DNA from: Legionella drozanskii LLAP-1
GTDB lineage: Bacteria > Pseudomonadota > Gammaproteobacteria > Legionellales > Legionellaceae
Assembly: GCF_001467585.1 (NCBI RefSeq)
Contig: NZ_LNXY01000027.1
Coordinates: 603,342-667,341 of the forward strand
Reading direction: 5' to 3'
Length of the DNA: 64,000 nucleotides
The position numbers were made by a program, and so were the translations under genes. Below, in pieces: positions 19,513 to 29,388 of the stretch; the first letter of the stretch is position 1; each line of letters opens with the position of its first letter. Under the pieces are notes generated by a model. It was given only the letters and a program-made list of their open reading frames with translations. It was not told the DNA's origin and did not search any database.

Positions 19513-20565
19513 ATGAAATACCGATCTAAAGTCTTGCTTTCGACACTCATCATTTTTACGGCGCTCTGTTATATCTTCGCCAGTCATCATAAAATACCCA
19601 GCAAAAATACGAATGAATCAAAACCAATTACAGTAGAAACTGCGCCTGTTACTGAAAAAATTCTCGCTGAAAAATTTGAAACGATCGGCAGCCTAGCGAG
19701 TACAGATAACATCGATATTAGCTCCGAACTTGCAGGTCAAATTGCTGCCATTCATTTCACACCTGGCGCTTATGTTAAAAAAGGAATCTTGCTCATTCAA
19801 TTGGATGATACCGTCTTGAAAAGTGAATTAGCGAGTGCAAAGGCCAATCTCACCTTGAGTGAAACCAACTATATTCGAACCAAAGAATTAGCGAAGCGAA
19901 GCCTTGCCTCCGAACAAGCTTTGGATAAAACGATGGCTGATTTACAAGAAAAAGAAAATACGGTCAAAGTGAAGCAAGCACAACTTGAGAAATTAAGTCT
20001 ACGCGCTCCTTTTTCAGGCACCTTGGGATCAAGACAAGTGAGTGCCGGTCAATATGTAAAAATCGGCCAGCCGCTTGTCCACTTGGTTGCTAATCAAAAA
20101 TTGCGCGTTGAATATAATTTGCCAGAACGTTATTTACCTAAACTTCTTCTTGGACAAAAAGTCAGCGTACGTTCCGATGCTTTCCCTAATAAAACCTATG
20201 TCGGTATCGTCAATTACGTCGCTCCCGCTATCGATAAAGAAACACGTACTATCGCTGTAGAAGCGCTAATCGACAATGTAGAGCGTTTATTGTCAACCGG
20301 TTTATTTGTACGGGTAAGTCATCAATTCGGAGAAAAAAAGAAACGGCTGCTTGTCCCTGAAGAAAGTCTAATCCCAACTATCAATGGTCAGAAAATTTTT
20401 GTCTTACGAGGCAAAAAAGCGGTCGCCGTTCGCGTCAAAACAGGGGCTCATCATGCTTCAATGACTGAAATTTGTAGCGGACTAAAACCTGAAGATATCG
20501 TCATTATTCGTGGTCAACATAAGCTAAAAGAAGGTAGCCGCGTGATTGATATTCATCAAGGATAG
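19513..20565 (+). CDS. RND efflux periplasmic adaptor (membrane fusion protein)
   Basis: 350 residues from the ATG at 19513; a TTG at 19498 would only add four extra residues. An N-terminal membrane anchor (about 5-22) leads to a lipoyl/barrel-sandwich half (ISSELAGQIAAIHFTPGAYVKKG), an alpha-hairpin, the second lipoyl half (LRAPFSGTLGSRQVSAGQYV) and a beta-barrel region. It bridges the inner-membrane pump to an outer-membrane channel. The pump gene follows after 2 bp. No TolC-like gene is in the window, so the channel is presumably encoded elsewhere. Substrate unknown. Confidence 0.93.
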   Translation: MKYRSKVLLSTLIIFTALCYIFASHHKIPSKNTNESKPITVETAPVTEKILAEKFETIGSLASTDNIDISSELAGQIAAIHFTPGAYVKKGILLIQLDDTVLKSELASAKANLTLSETNYIRTKELAKRSLASEQALDKTMADLQEKENTVKVKQAQLEKLSLRAPFSGTLGSRQVSAGQYVKIGQPLVHLVANQKLRVEYNLPERYLPKLLLGQKVSVRSDAFPNKTYVGIVNYVAPAIDKETRTIAVEALIDNVERLLSTGLFVRVSHQFGEKKKRLLVPEESLIPTINGQKIFVLRGKKAVAVRVKTGAHHASMTEICSGLKPEDIVIIRGQHKLKEGSRVIDIHQG

Positions 20566-20567
20566 GC

Positions 20568-23500
20568 ATGGTTAATTTTCCTGAACGCTGTATTCAACGC
20601 CCTGTTTTTACAGTGGTTTTAACCCTAATTTTGATCATCGCTGGTTTGATTAACTTCAGCAAGCTTCCTCTCAGGCATTTACCAAATATTGATAAACCCG
20701 TTGTTCATATTGCTACCGACTTTGACGGAGCAAGTCCTGAACTCATGGAAAAAGAAATCACCATTCCCATTGAAAACGCCATCTCCGGTATTTCAGGAAT
20801 TGATACCCTTCGTTCGACTAGTCTTTTGGGCAAAAGCCGAATTAATATCGATTTTCAACTCGGCGTGGATATTAATGAAGCGGTCAACGATATTCGGAAT
20901 AAGCTTTCTGCACTTCAAGCAAAACTGCCTAAAGACAGCCATCCTCCTACTGTTAGTAAAAATGATGCGGACGCCAATCCTGTAGCGGTCATTGGTTTTA
21001 ATGATAAATCAAAAACACCACTCGACATTACCGACTATGTGACTCGTAACATCAAACCTATTCTGCAAGAAATTAAAGGAGTTGGGGAGGTCACCTACCA
21101 CGGCGGCCGTGATTACGCGGTTAAGGTGGCTCTGGATCCTGTCAGAATGGCTGCCCATCAGGTCACTGTTGCCGAAGTGAAAAATGCTATGATGCAGCAA
21201 AATATTGACGTGCCAAGTGGACAAATTAAAAGCACCAATCGCTATTATACGGTGGTCACTCATGCCCGCTTACAAGATGCTAAGCATTTTTCAGATTTAG
21301 TCATCGCTCAACGCAATAATCAACTCATACGTCTAGGCGAAATCGCCAGAATTACAGTGGGTAGCGAAAATGAGGATAATTTATTGCGAATTAATGGCAA
21401 ACCGGCCGTCGGCCTCGCTATCCTTGCTCAATCTACTGCGAATCCCGTTGAAGTGGCTGCGGCAGTGCGTAAAACCATTAGTTCTTTAAAACAAACTCTT
21501 CCTCCTGGCTTTAATATTCAATTTGTTTTTGATTCAACCCGATTTATCAAGCAATCCATTCATGAAGTGTATAAAACATTTATCGAAGCTATCTTATTTG
21601 TTGGCCTCGTGGTCTTTTTATTTTTAGGGAATCTGCGCGCTGCCGTTATTCCGATTATTACTATTCCTATTTGTTTAGTAAGTGCTTTTTGGCCGATGTA
21701 TTGGCTAGGATTTGAACTCAATACACTGACTCTTTTAGCCATGGTTTTAGCGATCGGCTTAGTCGTCGATGACGCGATAGTGGTGCTTGAAAATTGTCAC
21801 CGACATATGCAAACAGGACTGAGACCCCTGCAAGCAGCCATTAAGGGCTCCAATGAAATCGTTTTTGTAGTCCTAGCAATGACTATTACCCTCGCTGCCG
21901 TTTATGCTCCCATGGGCTTTGTCGCGGGTTTTACTGGAAAATTATTTTTGCAATTTGGTACTACTCTCGCGCTCAGCGTCATTATTTCAGGTATCGTTGC
22001 CTTGAGCTTATCACCCATGATGTGCTCGAAATTATTAAAACCAGAAGAGGGTCGCTATAGCCGTTGGCTCGATCGACAATTCGATAAATTAAGCGCTAGC
22101 TACCAGCAGAGTTTAAATTTTGCCCTTAATCATCCTCTGCGTTTGTCTACAATTTTATTATTCTCCTGCTTGATAGGTCTTTTTTGCTATTTCCATTTGG
22201 GTGCGGAGCTGGCTCCGATTGAGGATCAATCTTATATTATCGGTCCCATCTCATCGCCTACTAACTCGAGTACCAGCTATACCGATCAATACAGCCGTGA
22301 GCTTGAATCAATTTATGAAACCATTCCAGAAAAAGCAGCTTACCTCACCTCAGTCAAGCCCACCTCAGCCTTTACCTTATTAAAATTAGTACCCTGGGAT
22401 AAACGAAAGCGTTCACAAAAAGAAATCTCTAATGAGCTTAGCGATAAAATGCAAAAAATTACCGGGGTGAGTGTATTCCCCGTAAGCCCCAATCCTTTTG
22501 GCCATCGAGGTGGAAACAACAGTCAATTTAGCGTCGCCCTTTTAGGTAATATTTCTTATTTAAAACTCAATGACATTAGTAGTGAAATTGTAAAAATATT
22601 AGCCGATGACCCCCGTTTAAGGCATGTTAAAAATAACTTAGCGCTGGATAGTGAGCAGGTTGATATCGAGATTGATCGTCAATTAGCAGCGGATTTAGAT
22701 GTCAATTTAGCAGATGTCGCTGAATTGCTTTCGACTATGTTGGGTGGATCTAATCCTGTGAATTTTAATTTCGATGGTCAATCCTACAAAGTGATCTTAC
22801 AACTGCAACAATCCGATCGAAGAGATGTTTCGGTGTTAAATAAGCTTTATGTACAAAGTGGTCGAGGTCGAATGATTCCTTTATCTACTCTTATTCAAAT
22901 TAATAACACCATAGGCCCTGATAGCCTTCCGCATCTCAATCGTTTGCGTGCAGCTAATATTAGTGCAGAATTAACCCCGGGTGCGCGCCTCAATGAAGTG
23001 ATCAAAGACGTCAAAACACTCTTTAAAGAAAAACTTCCTGATGATATTCAATACCGTTTTATTGGCGCTGTTAGAGATTATATTGAATCGTCTGATAGCA
23101 GCTTATATGCTTTTTTGTTAGCGTTATTGTTCATTTATCTTGTGCTAGCTGCGCAATTTGAAAGTTTTATTGACCCTCTTATCGTCCTTTTCAGTGTTCC
23201 TTTATGCTTAGTCGGTGCGATAACTGCACTCTATTTATTTGGTGAAAATTTATCAATCTACAGCAACATTGGTATGGTTACCTTGATCGGTCTGATTACC
23301 AAACATGGAATTATGATTACAGAATTTGCTAATCATCAAATTAATTTGGGACGAACTAAACGGGATGCAGTCGTGGAAAGTGCAAAAATACGCTTACGCC
23401 CTATTCTCATGACTACGCTAGCTATGATTTTGGGTGCGCTACCTTTAGCGTTAGCTTCAGGTGCAGGCGCTGAAAGTCGTCAGCAATTGGGCTTGGTCAT

Positions 23501-23627
23501 TATAGGGGGAATGATGGTTGGAACGCTGTTTTCGTTATTTATCGTTCCTTTGGCTTATATGGTTATATCAAGGAGAGCGGTTAGGGTAGAGGTTGAGGAA
23601 GAAGCCCTCTCGGTCCGACCCGGATAG
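20568..23627 (+). CDS. RND efflux pump inner-membrane transporter (AcrB/HAE-1 type)
   Basis: 1019 residues, the expected size. It begins FPERCIQRPVFTVVLTLIL, then the first periplasmic loop with PNIDKPVVHIATDFDGASP. The proton-relay aspartates are in AIGLVVDDAIVVLENCHRH (TM4). A second half repeats the layout, with LVLAAQFESFIDPLIVL and GLITKHGIMI. The trimeric pump exports drugs or lipophilic compounds by proton antiport. The final ~18 residues (RRAVRVEVEEEALSVRPG) are encoded by sequence that runs into an intergenic inverted repeat, so the natural C-terminus may have been extended. Confidence 0.94.
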   Translation: MVNFPERCIQRPVFTVVLTLILIIAGLINFSKLPLRHLPNIDKPVVHIATDFDGASPELMEKEITIPIENAISGISGIDTLRSTSLLGKSRINIDFQLGVDINEAVNDIRNKLSALQAKLPKDSHPPTVSKNDADANPVAVIGFNDKSKTPLDITDYVTRNIKPILQEIKGVGEVTYHGGRDYAVKVALDPVRMAAHQVTVAEVKNAMMQQNIDVPSGQIKSTNRYYTVVTHARLQDAKHFSDLVIAQRNNQLIRLGEIARITVGSENEDNLLRINGKPAVGLAILAQSTANPVEVAAAVRKTISSLKQTLPPGFNIQFVFDSTRFIKQSIHEVYKTFIEAILFVGLVVFLFLGNLRAAVIPIITIPICLVSAFWPMYWLGFELNTLTLLAMVLAIGLVVDDAIVVLENCHRHMQTGLRPLQAAIKGSNEIVFVVLAMTITLAAVYAPMGFVAGFTGKLFLQFGTTLALSVIISGIVALSLSPMMCSKLLKPEEGRYSRWLDRQFDKLSASYQQSLNFALNHPLRLSTILLFSCLIGLFCYFHLGAELAPIEDQSYIIGPISSPTNSSTSYTDQYSRELESIYETIPEKAAYLTSVKPTSAFTLLKLVPWDKRKRSQKEISNELSDKMQKITGVSVFPVSPNPFGHRGGNNSQFSVALLGNISYLKLNDISSEIVKILADDPRLRHVKNNLALDSEQVDIEIDRQLAADLDVNLADVAELLSTMLGGSNPVNFNFDGQSYKVILQLQQSDRRDVSVLNKLYVQSGRGRMIPLSTLIQINNTIGPDSLPHLNRLRAANISAELTPGARLNEVIKDVKTLFKEKLPDDIQYRFIGAVRDYIESSDSSLYAFLLALLFIYLVLAAQFESFIDPLIVLFSVPLCLVGAITALYLFGENLSIYSNIGMVTLIGLITKHGIMITEFANHQINLGRTKRDAVVESAKIRLRPILMTTLAMILGALPLALASGAGAESRQQLGLVIIGGMMVGTLFSLFIVPLAYMVISRRAVRVEVEEEALSVRPG

Positions 23628-23651
23628 AACAATGTCCTTCGCGGGAGAGGG
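23605..23651. repeat. Inverted repeat overlapping the end of the RND pump gene
   Basis: CCCTCTC (23605-23611) pairs with GAGAGGG (23645-23651); the loop carries 'ggtccgacccgg' and 'ccttcgcggg'. It resembles dispersed intergenic repeats. The remaining gap to 23901 (about 250 bp) holds no credible gene. Confidence 0.4.
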
Positions 23652-23901
23652 AAATGGACATATCCACACTAAGACAACATGCTCGTGATTTAGTGAAACT
23701 GCATCTCTTTCTTAGGGAGTAATTGACAATATAGCGCTTCTCGAATAAATTGTCCGCTGGCAATGCTGAGCAAAAATACCACAGCCAAAGTTCCCCATTG
23801 GCAAGATTCATTTCGTTGATATCGGCATCCCTAATTTTCATGAGCAATACTCTGACCAAGCTTAGTGTGAGTAGATTTTTGGTCTTTTTGAAGGATTCTA
23901 A

Positions 23902-25905
23902 ATGGCATCATCTTATCCAAAATATCGTCCTGATATCGACGGCTTACGTGCGATAGCTGTTTTATCGGTTGTTTTCTTTCATGCCTTTCCTACACTATTG
24001 AAGGGGGGGTTTATTGGGGTGGATATTTTCTTTGTCATCTCAGGATTCCTTATTTCAACCATTATATTCGGTCACTTAGAGCAAAATAGTTTTAAAGTCA
24101 CTGAATTCTATAGCCGGCGTATAAAGCGCATTTTTCCAGCGCTTTTACTTGTTCTACTCAGCTGTTATTTATTAGGTTGGTTCGCCTTATTTGCTCAAGA
24201 ATACAAGCAATTAGGTAAACATATTTTCAGTGGCGCAGGTTTTATTTCTAATATTATTTTATGGACTGAAAGCGGTTACTTTGATAACACAGCAGAAACT
24301 AAGCCTTTATTGCATCTTTGGTCGCTTGGTATTGAAGAGCAATTTTATATTGTTTGGCCATTATTGCTGTATTTCGCTTGGAAGCGAAAAATGAATATTT
24401 TGCTCGTTATTGCTGCTGTTTGCCTTATTTCATTCTCATTAAACATTGGCAGAGTACATCGCGATATTATAGGCGCATTTTACGCACCGCAAACGCGATT
24501 TTGGGAACTATGGCTTGGTTCTCTTTTAGCTTATCTCAGCTTATATCCGCAAAAATTCACTGCGATTGTCGACAAGTTCAAACTTAAAGTTGCTTTTCCG
24601 AAACTTAGCAATGCAACTGCGATTTTTTCTGATGATGCGCGTTCGATTTTGGGAGGTATTTTAATTCTTTCAGGTATTCTTTTTATTATTAAAGAACGGG
24701 CATTTCCTGGTTGGTGGGCCTTATTACCAAGCCTAGGCGCTGTTCTAATTATATCTGCAGGACCTAATACCTGGATCAATCGAAAAATACTTTCTAACAA
24801 ACTGTTAGTTTGGTTCGGTTTAATCAGTTTCCCCTTATATCTTTGGCATTGGCCTCTCCTCGCTTTTGTGCGTATTGTGGAGGGTCAAACGCCTAAGCCC
24901 GAAATTCGTTTTTTGATCGTCTTAGTATCTATTGCATTTGCCTGGTTAACCTATGAATTACTTGAAAAACCAATTCGTCATCGTGGCCAAAAAAAGATAG
25001 TCATTCTACTTTTGGTATTAATGGTCACCATAGGATGTATAGGACGTTACTGCTATAAACAAGATGGATTCTTAGCACGCCCTATCATGAAAAATGCTGC
25101 AAAGATTAACGAGCAATTTGTTGGCCCTTTATGGAAATATACTAAAAATGACTTTTGCTTAAACCGCTACCCTTTCGCCGAAACTAAAAATTATGGCTGG
25201 TGGTTTTGCATGATAACTCGGGATGAAAAACCTAGTTTATTACTCCTTGGGGATAGTTTGGCGAATCAACTTTATGCTGGACTTTCACAGCACAGTATTT
25301 TCTCCAAAAACAATATTCTTTCCATAGGTACCTGTGATCCTGCAGAAGTTGATCCAGCAACCGTAAATAAAGATTATAATCGCTCACCCTGTTCAGGTGA
25401 TCGCCCGCTACATCAGCAGAAATTTATTAATCAAATTATTGAAAAAAATTCTGACTCTTTGAAATACGCCATACTCAGTTTAAGTGGTGTTGTGAATGAT
25501 CCAAATTATATTCAACGCTTGAAAAAGAGAGTGGACTTTTTAGAGAAAAATCATCTTAAAGTGATCATTTTTATGAGACCACTAGCCTTTGCCGATAACA
25601 TTCAAAGCTGTTTTTCAAGACCATTCAAAATGGGTTCTCAGACAAAATGTGAGAGCAGTTTGGAACAACGAAAAGACATTAAAACGCTTTTTAAACCACT
25701 TAAAGCTTATTTTGCTAAATCAAATCCTAAGGTTATTTTCTTTGATCAAAATGATTTATTTTGTGATCACGAAAAATGCTCTATGGTGCGTAATGGCATG
25801 CCGTTGATGAGAGACGATGTGCATATCTCAGAATATGCGAGTATTGAAGTTTCTAAAATTTTCGCAAAGTGGGTAAAGAAACACGTTCCAGAGATGTTGG
25901 CTTAA
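23902..25905 (+). CDS. Acyltransferase-3 / SGNH O-acetylase (OafA/YrhL type)
   Basis: 667 residues. The N-terminal ~370 residues form an acyltransferase-3 membrane domain of about ten helices, beginning YRPDIDGLRAIAVLSVVFFH and FIGVDIFFVISGFLIS with the conserved His and Arg. The C-terminal ~280 residues form an extracytoplasmic SGNH domain with LLLLGDSLANQ (nucleophile Ser) and DDVHISEYAS (catalytic Asp/His). Such proteins O-acetylate LPS O-antigen, peptidoglycan or other glycans. In Legionella O-acetylation alters the LPS surface, but the target here is not evident. It stands alone, without polysaccharide genes. Confidence 0.9.
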   Translation: MASSYPKYRPDIDGLRAIAVLSVVFFHAFPTLLKGGFIGVDIFFVISGFLISTIIFGHLEQNSFKVTEFYSRRIKRIFPALLLVLLSCYLLGWFALFAQEYKQLGKHIFSGAGFISNIILWTESGYFDNTAETKPLLHLWSLGIEEQFYIVWPLLLYFAWKRKMNILLVIAAVCLISFSLNIGRVHRDIIGAFYAPQTRFWELWLGSLLAYLSLYPQKFTAIVDKFKLKVAFPKLSNATAIFSDDARSILGGILILSGILFIIKERAFPGWWALLPSLGAVLIISAGPNTWINRKILSNKLLVWFGLISFPLYLWHWPLLAFVRIVEGQTPKPEIRFLIVLVSIAFAWLTYELLEKPIRHRGQKKIVILLLVLMVTIGCIGRYCYKQDGFLARPIMKNAAKINEQFVGPLWKYTKNDFCLNRYPFAETKNYGWWFCMITRDEKPSLLLLGDSLANQLYAGLSQHSIFSKNNILSIGTCDPAEVDPATVNKDYNRSPCSGDRPLHQQKFINQIIEKNSDSLKYAILSLSGVVNDPNYIQRLKKRVDFLEKNHLKVIIFMRPLAFADNIQSCFSRPFKMGSQTKCESSLEQRKDIKTLFKPLKAYFAKSNPKVIFFDQNDLFCDHEKCSMVRNGMPLMRDDVHISEYASIEVSKIFAKWVKKHVPEMLA

Positions 25906-25915
25906 TTAGGTTCAT

Positions 25916-25971
25916 CTTAGCCCAACAAGATTTTTTAAAATAGCTCTAATCATTGGGAATGTTGGGCTAAG
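25916..25971. terminator. 12-bp inverted repeat after the O-acetylase gene
   Basis: CTTAGCCCAACA (25916-25927) and TGTTGGGCTAAG (25960-25971) are perfect inverted copies around a 32-nt loop, starting 11 bp after the O-acetylase stop. It may act as a transcript end, and is part of a repeat-rich block. Confidence 0.5.
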
Positions 25972-25974
25972 GTC

Positions 25975-26231
25975 CTGAGGTATCGTCACTTTTTTTGAAT
26001 AATATTTCGAGTCAAATCCAGTGTTTTACTGAACCGTTCAGCCTGAGGAGGAGCGCCAGCGACGTCTCGAAGGGCCTGTCCTGAGACACTCGAAGAGCCT
26101 TTTGCACCAAGGCTTCGAGACAGCGCTACGCGCACCCGAGCATCCTGAGGCTCTCGAAGGACTCAGCCCGAACGGAGCGAGCTACCGATTGGAGCAACAG
26201 CTATTTTTGTTCAAAAAAGTGGATACCTCAG
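25975..26231. repeat. MITE-like intergenic element with terminal inverted repeats
   Basis: The left end CTGAGGTATC..CACTTTTTTTGAA (25975-25999) and right end TTCAAAAAAGTG-GATACCTCAG (26210-26231) are near-perfect inverted copies (a 2-nt gap and one extra T). The inside is rich in short palindromes: 'gaaccgttcagcctgagga' at the left mirrors 'actcagcccgaacgg' at the right, and 'ctcgaag'/'cttcgag' blocks lie between. No open frame of note is present. The 372-bp gap between the O-acetylase and the protease contains only this and the hairpin before it. Confidence 0.6.
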
Positions 26232-26277
26232 GGCTAAGGCCCAAGCTACAGAGTTTTTCAATTCAAGACAATTGGGT

Positions 26278-27945
26278 CTAAAAATAACAACCTACCCCTT
26301 TATCGCCTATTATTTGGCAGAGTTTAAACTGAGAATCATCTAAGCGATAACTGACAGCGCCATAAGTGGCTACTATTTTACCTTTGACTCGCTGTAATCG
26401 AGGTAGTGCGAATTTCGTTTCATTTTGACAGGCTGTTTTAATTTGCAACCATTGGGCATTATTCGCAGCTAATTTGCTTTTTAGCCTGGGTTGGAACGAA
26501 TTTTCCCCACAGGGCTCAAGAGCCTTTTTAGATAAGGTTGGAACAGTAAAAACGGTGTCATACCTAGCCATAGCTGCTTTTACCGCATTTTCCGCGTCCA
26601 AAATACCACTTCCACAAGGTTTACTACCCACACAAGAGTTATTGCTATCGACAGTCTCTTTAAAGGAATGAGTCGTTGTATAAAGAAGCTGCTCTACTTT
26701 CTCTGGCGTTATATCATTCTGACTTACCGCATAGACCAAGCCTGCTACTCCCGCAGCATGAGGTGCCGCCATACTTGTTCCTTGATAAAAATCATATCCG
26801 GAGTTTTGATAACCACCCCCTGGGTTAACTGTGGAAAGAACACCGCCTTGTCTGCCATACATTAAATCTCCCCCAGGTGCTGCAAAACTTACTCCTGGAC
26901 CGTAATTAGAATAATAGGCACGGAGGCCTTCAAGACCTGTAGCAGCAACTTTGATAGTATCATTACAGACAGCTGGAGCATTGTAATGTTCCCAGCGATT
27001 TTCATTGCCTGCAGCGACAGTTATTACTGCGCCGTGACGACGAACAAAATGGAGTGCTTCTTGTAAAGCAAGATCACAATGTTCAATTTCTTTACCAGGC
27101 TCTCTATCGACGCCAAAACTCATATTTATTATTTTAGCAGGATAAGGGTTCTCCGGTACGCCAGGAACACTTCCACCAACAGACCAATAAAGGGCATTAA
27201 TTACCTGACTTTCATAGAACATGCCTGTCGCATCTGGAATTTTGATAGGCAAAATTTTTAAATGATGACCAACGCCGAGCATCATGTCACTGTAGGCAGC
27301 AATAATTCCTGCCACATGAGTTCCGTGATAAGTGCGCGTTTCGTCTAGAACATCCTCATTATTAGCAGCAAAATTCCAGCCCCAAACTTTGCCCTCATCA
27401 TTTTTCATAAAAGTATTCATTAGACTCGAATGTAATGCGATACCGGTATCTAAAACAGCAACGACGACGGGTGGCGTCGCAAGACCATGGGTGTAAGCCC
27501 AAGCGCCGTCGGCTAGGCCAGCAGCAGACTCCAATCTTACGCCCCCGGGTGCCGCAAATTCATTCCATTGTGATTCATGTGAAATAAAAGCACCTTCTTC
27601 ATTCAGGGGAGGATTTACCAGCGGTTTGAAATATCCTTTTCGATCTTTTAGAGCGTAGAGCACATTTGGATTTTTACGTAATTCCTCTAATACGATTGAG
27701 GTGGCATCCATTTTTTCTTCAGTTCGCTGTAGTTTTTTGCCATCGAAACTGGCTACAAACGCGCCACCTGCGATAGCTGTTAAGTGCTCAAAAGGTAAAT
27801 TGGCGGTTTGGCTTAATTGGGCTTTTAGGGTAGCTAGAGTTGGCGTTTTCTTATATTTGATAATGATTTGTACCGATTCTTCAGCAGTAAATCCTTGAGT
27901 AGCCAATAAACACATTAATCCCGCTATACCGATTTGATACGACAT
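26278..27945 (-). CDS. Secreted subtilisin-like serine protease (S8)
   Basis: 555 residues with a signal peptide (IGIAGLMCLLATQGFTAEE). A propeptide-like region (about 22-110) is followed by the S8 domain. The triad is Asp166 in VAVLDTGIA, His207 in YHGTHVAG, and Ser in GTSMAAPHAAG near residue 400; the oxyanion Asn is in VAAGNENRW. The C-terminal ~100 residues hold several cysteines (CVGSKPCGSG, EPCGENS, KTACQNE, KLCQIIGDKGVGCYF) that could form disulfides. Likely exported through Sec to the type II pathway, though that step is inferred. It lies 95 bp beyond the ahcY stop, separated by a terminator. Confidence 0.92.
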   Translation of the reverse strand: MSYQIGIAGLMCLLATQGFTAEESVQIIIKYKKTPTLATLKAQLSQTANLPFEHLTAIAGGAFVASFDGKKLQRTEEKMDATSIVLEELRKNPNVLYALKDRKGYFKPLVNPPLNEEGAFISHESQWNEFAAPGGVRLESAAGLADGAWAYTHGLATPPVVVAVLDTGIALHSSLMNTFMKNDEGKVWGWNFAANNEDVLDETRTYHGTHVAGIIAAYSDMMLGVGHHLKILPIKIPDATGMFYESQVINALYWSVGGSVPGVPENPYPAKIINMSFGVDREPGKEIEHCDLALQEALHFVRRHGAVITVAAGNENRWEHYNAPAVCNDTIKVAATGLEGLRAYYSNYGPGVSFAAPGGDLMYGRQGGVLSTVNPGGGYQNSGYDFYQGTSMAAPHAAGVAGLVYAVSQNDITPEKVEQLLYTTTHSFKETVDSNNSCVGSKPCGSGILDAENAVKAAMARYDTVFTVPTLSKKALEPCGENSFQPRLKSKLAANNAQWLQIKTACQNETKFALPRLQRVKGKIVATYGAVSYRLDDSQFKLCQIIGDKGVGCYF

Positions 27946-28010
27946 TGTTACTCCTGTACTTAGGATAAAAACACACCGCTGAGGAATGAGAACAAAAATT
28001 TTAACTAGGC

Positions 28011-28036
28011 AAACCCCGCAGCTGGCTGCGGGGTTT
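28011..28036 (-). terminator. Terminator of the carA-metK-ahcY direction
   Basis: AAACCCCGCAG and CTGCGGGGTTT form a perfect 11-bp stem with a 4-nt loop, 5 bp after the ahcY stop. The T-rich tail on the minus strand is weak, so it may be partial. Confidence 0.65.
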
Positions 28037-28040
28037 ATTA

Positions 28041-29363
28041 TTAATAACGATAATGGTCAGGTTTGTAAGGTCCTTCGACTGAAACACCGATATAAACTGC
28101 TTGCTCTTTTGTGAGTTGAGTTAATTTCGCACCAATACGAGCCAAATGCAGCCGTGCTACTTTTTCGTCTAAATGCTTAGGTAACACATAGACTTGTTTC
28201 TCATAATTTTGTCCATTTTGGAACAATTCAATTTGTGCCAAAACTTGGTTGGTAAAGGAAGCCGACATGACAAAACTTGGGTGTCCGGTAGCACAGCCCA
28301 AATTCACTAAACGGCCTTCAGCAAGAATAATGATTCGTTTGCCATTTGGAAAAATAACATGATCGACCTGTGGTTTAATATTATCCCATGAGTATTGACG
28401 CAGACTTTGAATATCAATTTCTGAATCAAAATGGCCAATATTGCATAAAATCGCCTGATTTCTCATACGCAGCATATGTTCATGACGTACCACATGATAA
28501 TTACCCGTCGCAGTCACAAGAATATCGACCTGCTCGGCAACCTCATCAAGAGTGACAACACGATAACCTTCCATCGCTGCTTGTAAAGCGCAAATAGGAT
28601 CGATTTCACTGATCCATACCGTTGCTCCTTGACCACGCAGGGCTTGGGCACAGCCCTTACCTACATCACCATAACCTAGAATAAGAGCTACTTTACCCGC
28701 AATCATCACATCGGTTGCTCGTTTTAAACCATCCAGCAACGATTCACGGCAGCCATATAAATTATCAAATTTTGATTTGGTTACCGCATTATTGACGTTA
28801 ATTGCAGGAGTTTTTAATTGCTCTTTTTTTGCCATTTCATATAATCTGGCAACACCTGTGGTTGTTTCTTCTGATACGCCTTTGATGTCTGGAAGCAGAT
28901 CTGGGTATTTTTCATGGATGAGCTGAGTTAAATCGCCTCCATCATCGAGAAGTAAATTGGGCACCCAACCGTTAGGTCCAACTATTGTTTGCTCGACACA
29001 CCACCAATACTCCTCCTCTGTTTCACCTTTCCAAGCAAATACAGGAACACCAGCCTCAGCGATTGCTGCTGCTGCATGATCTTGGGTAGAAAAAATATTA
29101 CAAGAAGACCATCTGACTTCTGCCCCCAATGCTAATAAAGTTTCAATGAGTACGGCAGTTTGGATCGTCATATGTAAACAACCTGCAATACGCGCACCCT
29201 TTAATGGTTTTTTATCAGCAAATTCTTCACGCAATGCCATTAAACCCGGCATTTCAGTCTCAGCAATGGCGATTTCTTTACGTCCCCAAGCTGCAAGCGA
29301 CAAATCAGCTACTTTAAAATCTTGGCTCATCTGATTTTTCATCACAACAGAATCCTGTTTCAT
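28041..29363 (-). CDS. ahcY: S-adenosylhomocysteinase
   Basis: 440 residues. NAD-binding [18 protein letters not shown], substrate site regions [20 protein letters not shown] and [11 protein letters not shown], and the C-terminal KPDHYRY typical of the family. It splits S-adenosylhomocysteine to adenosine and homocysteine, recycling the product of SAM-dependent methylation. It lies 25 bp after metK, so SAM synthesis and SAH clearance are co-expressed. Confidence 0.96.
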   Translation of the reverse strand: MKQDSVVMKNQMSQDFKVADLSLAAWGRKEIAIAETEMPGLMALREEFADKKPLKGARIAGCLHMTIQTAVLIETLLALGAEVRWSSCNIFSTQDHAAAAIAEAGVPVFAWKGETEEEYWWCVEQTIVGPNGWVPNLLLDDGGDLTQLIHEKYPDLLPDIKGVSEETTTGVARLYEMAKKEQLKTPAINVNNAVTKSKFDNLYGCRESLLDGLKRATDVMIAGKVALILGYGDVGKGCAQALRGQGATVWISEIDPICALQAAMEGYRVVTLDEVAEQVDILVTATGNYHVVRHEHMLRMRNQAILCNIGHFDSEIDIQSLRQYSWDNIKPQVDHVIFPNGKRIIILAEGRLVNLGCATGHPSFVMSASFTNQVLAQIELFQNGQNYEKQVYVLPKHLDEKVARLHLARIGAKLTQLTKEQAVYIGVSVEGPYKPDHYRY

Positions 29364-29388
29364 GTTTATCCTCGTGTATCTGTTGACC

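Noticed and set aside
23581-23859. 92-residue minus-strand frame between the RND pump and the O-acetylase
   Set aside because: Overlaps the end of the pump and repeat sequence; could be a remnant, but no family is recognised.
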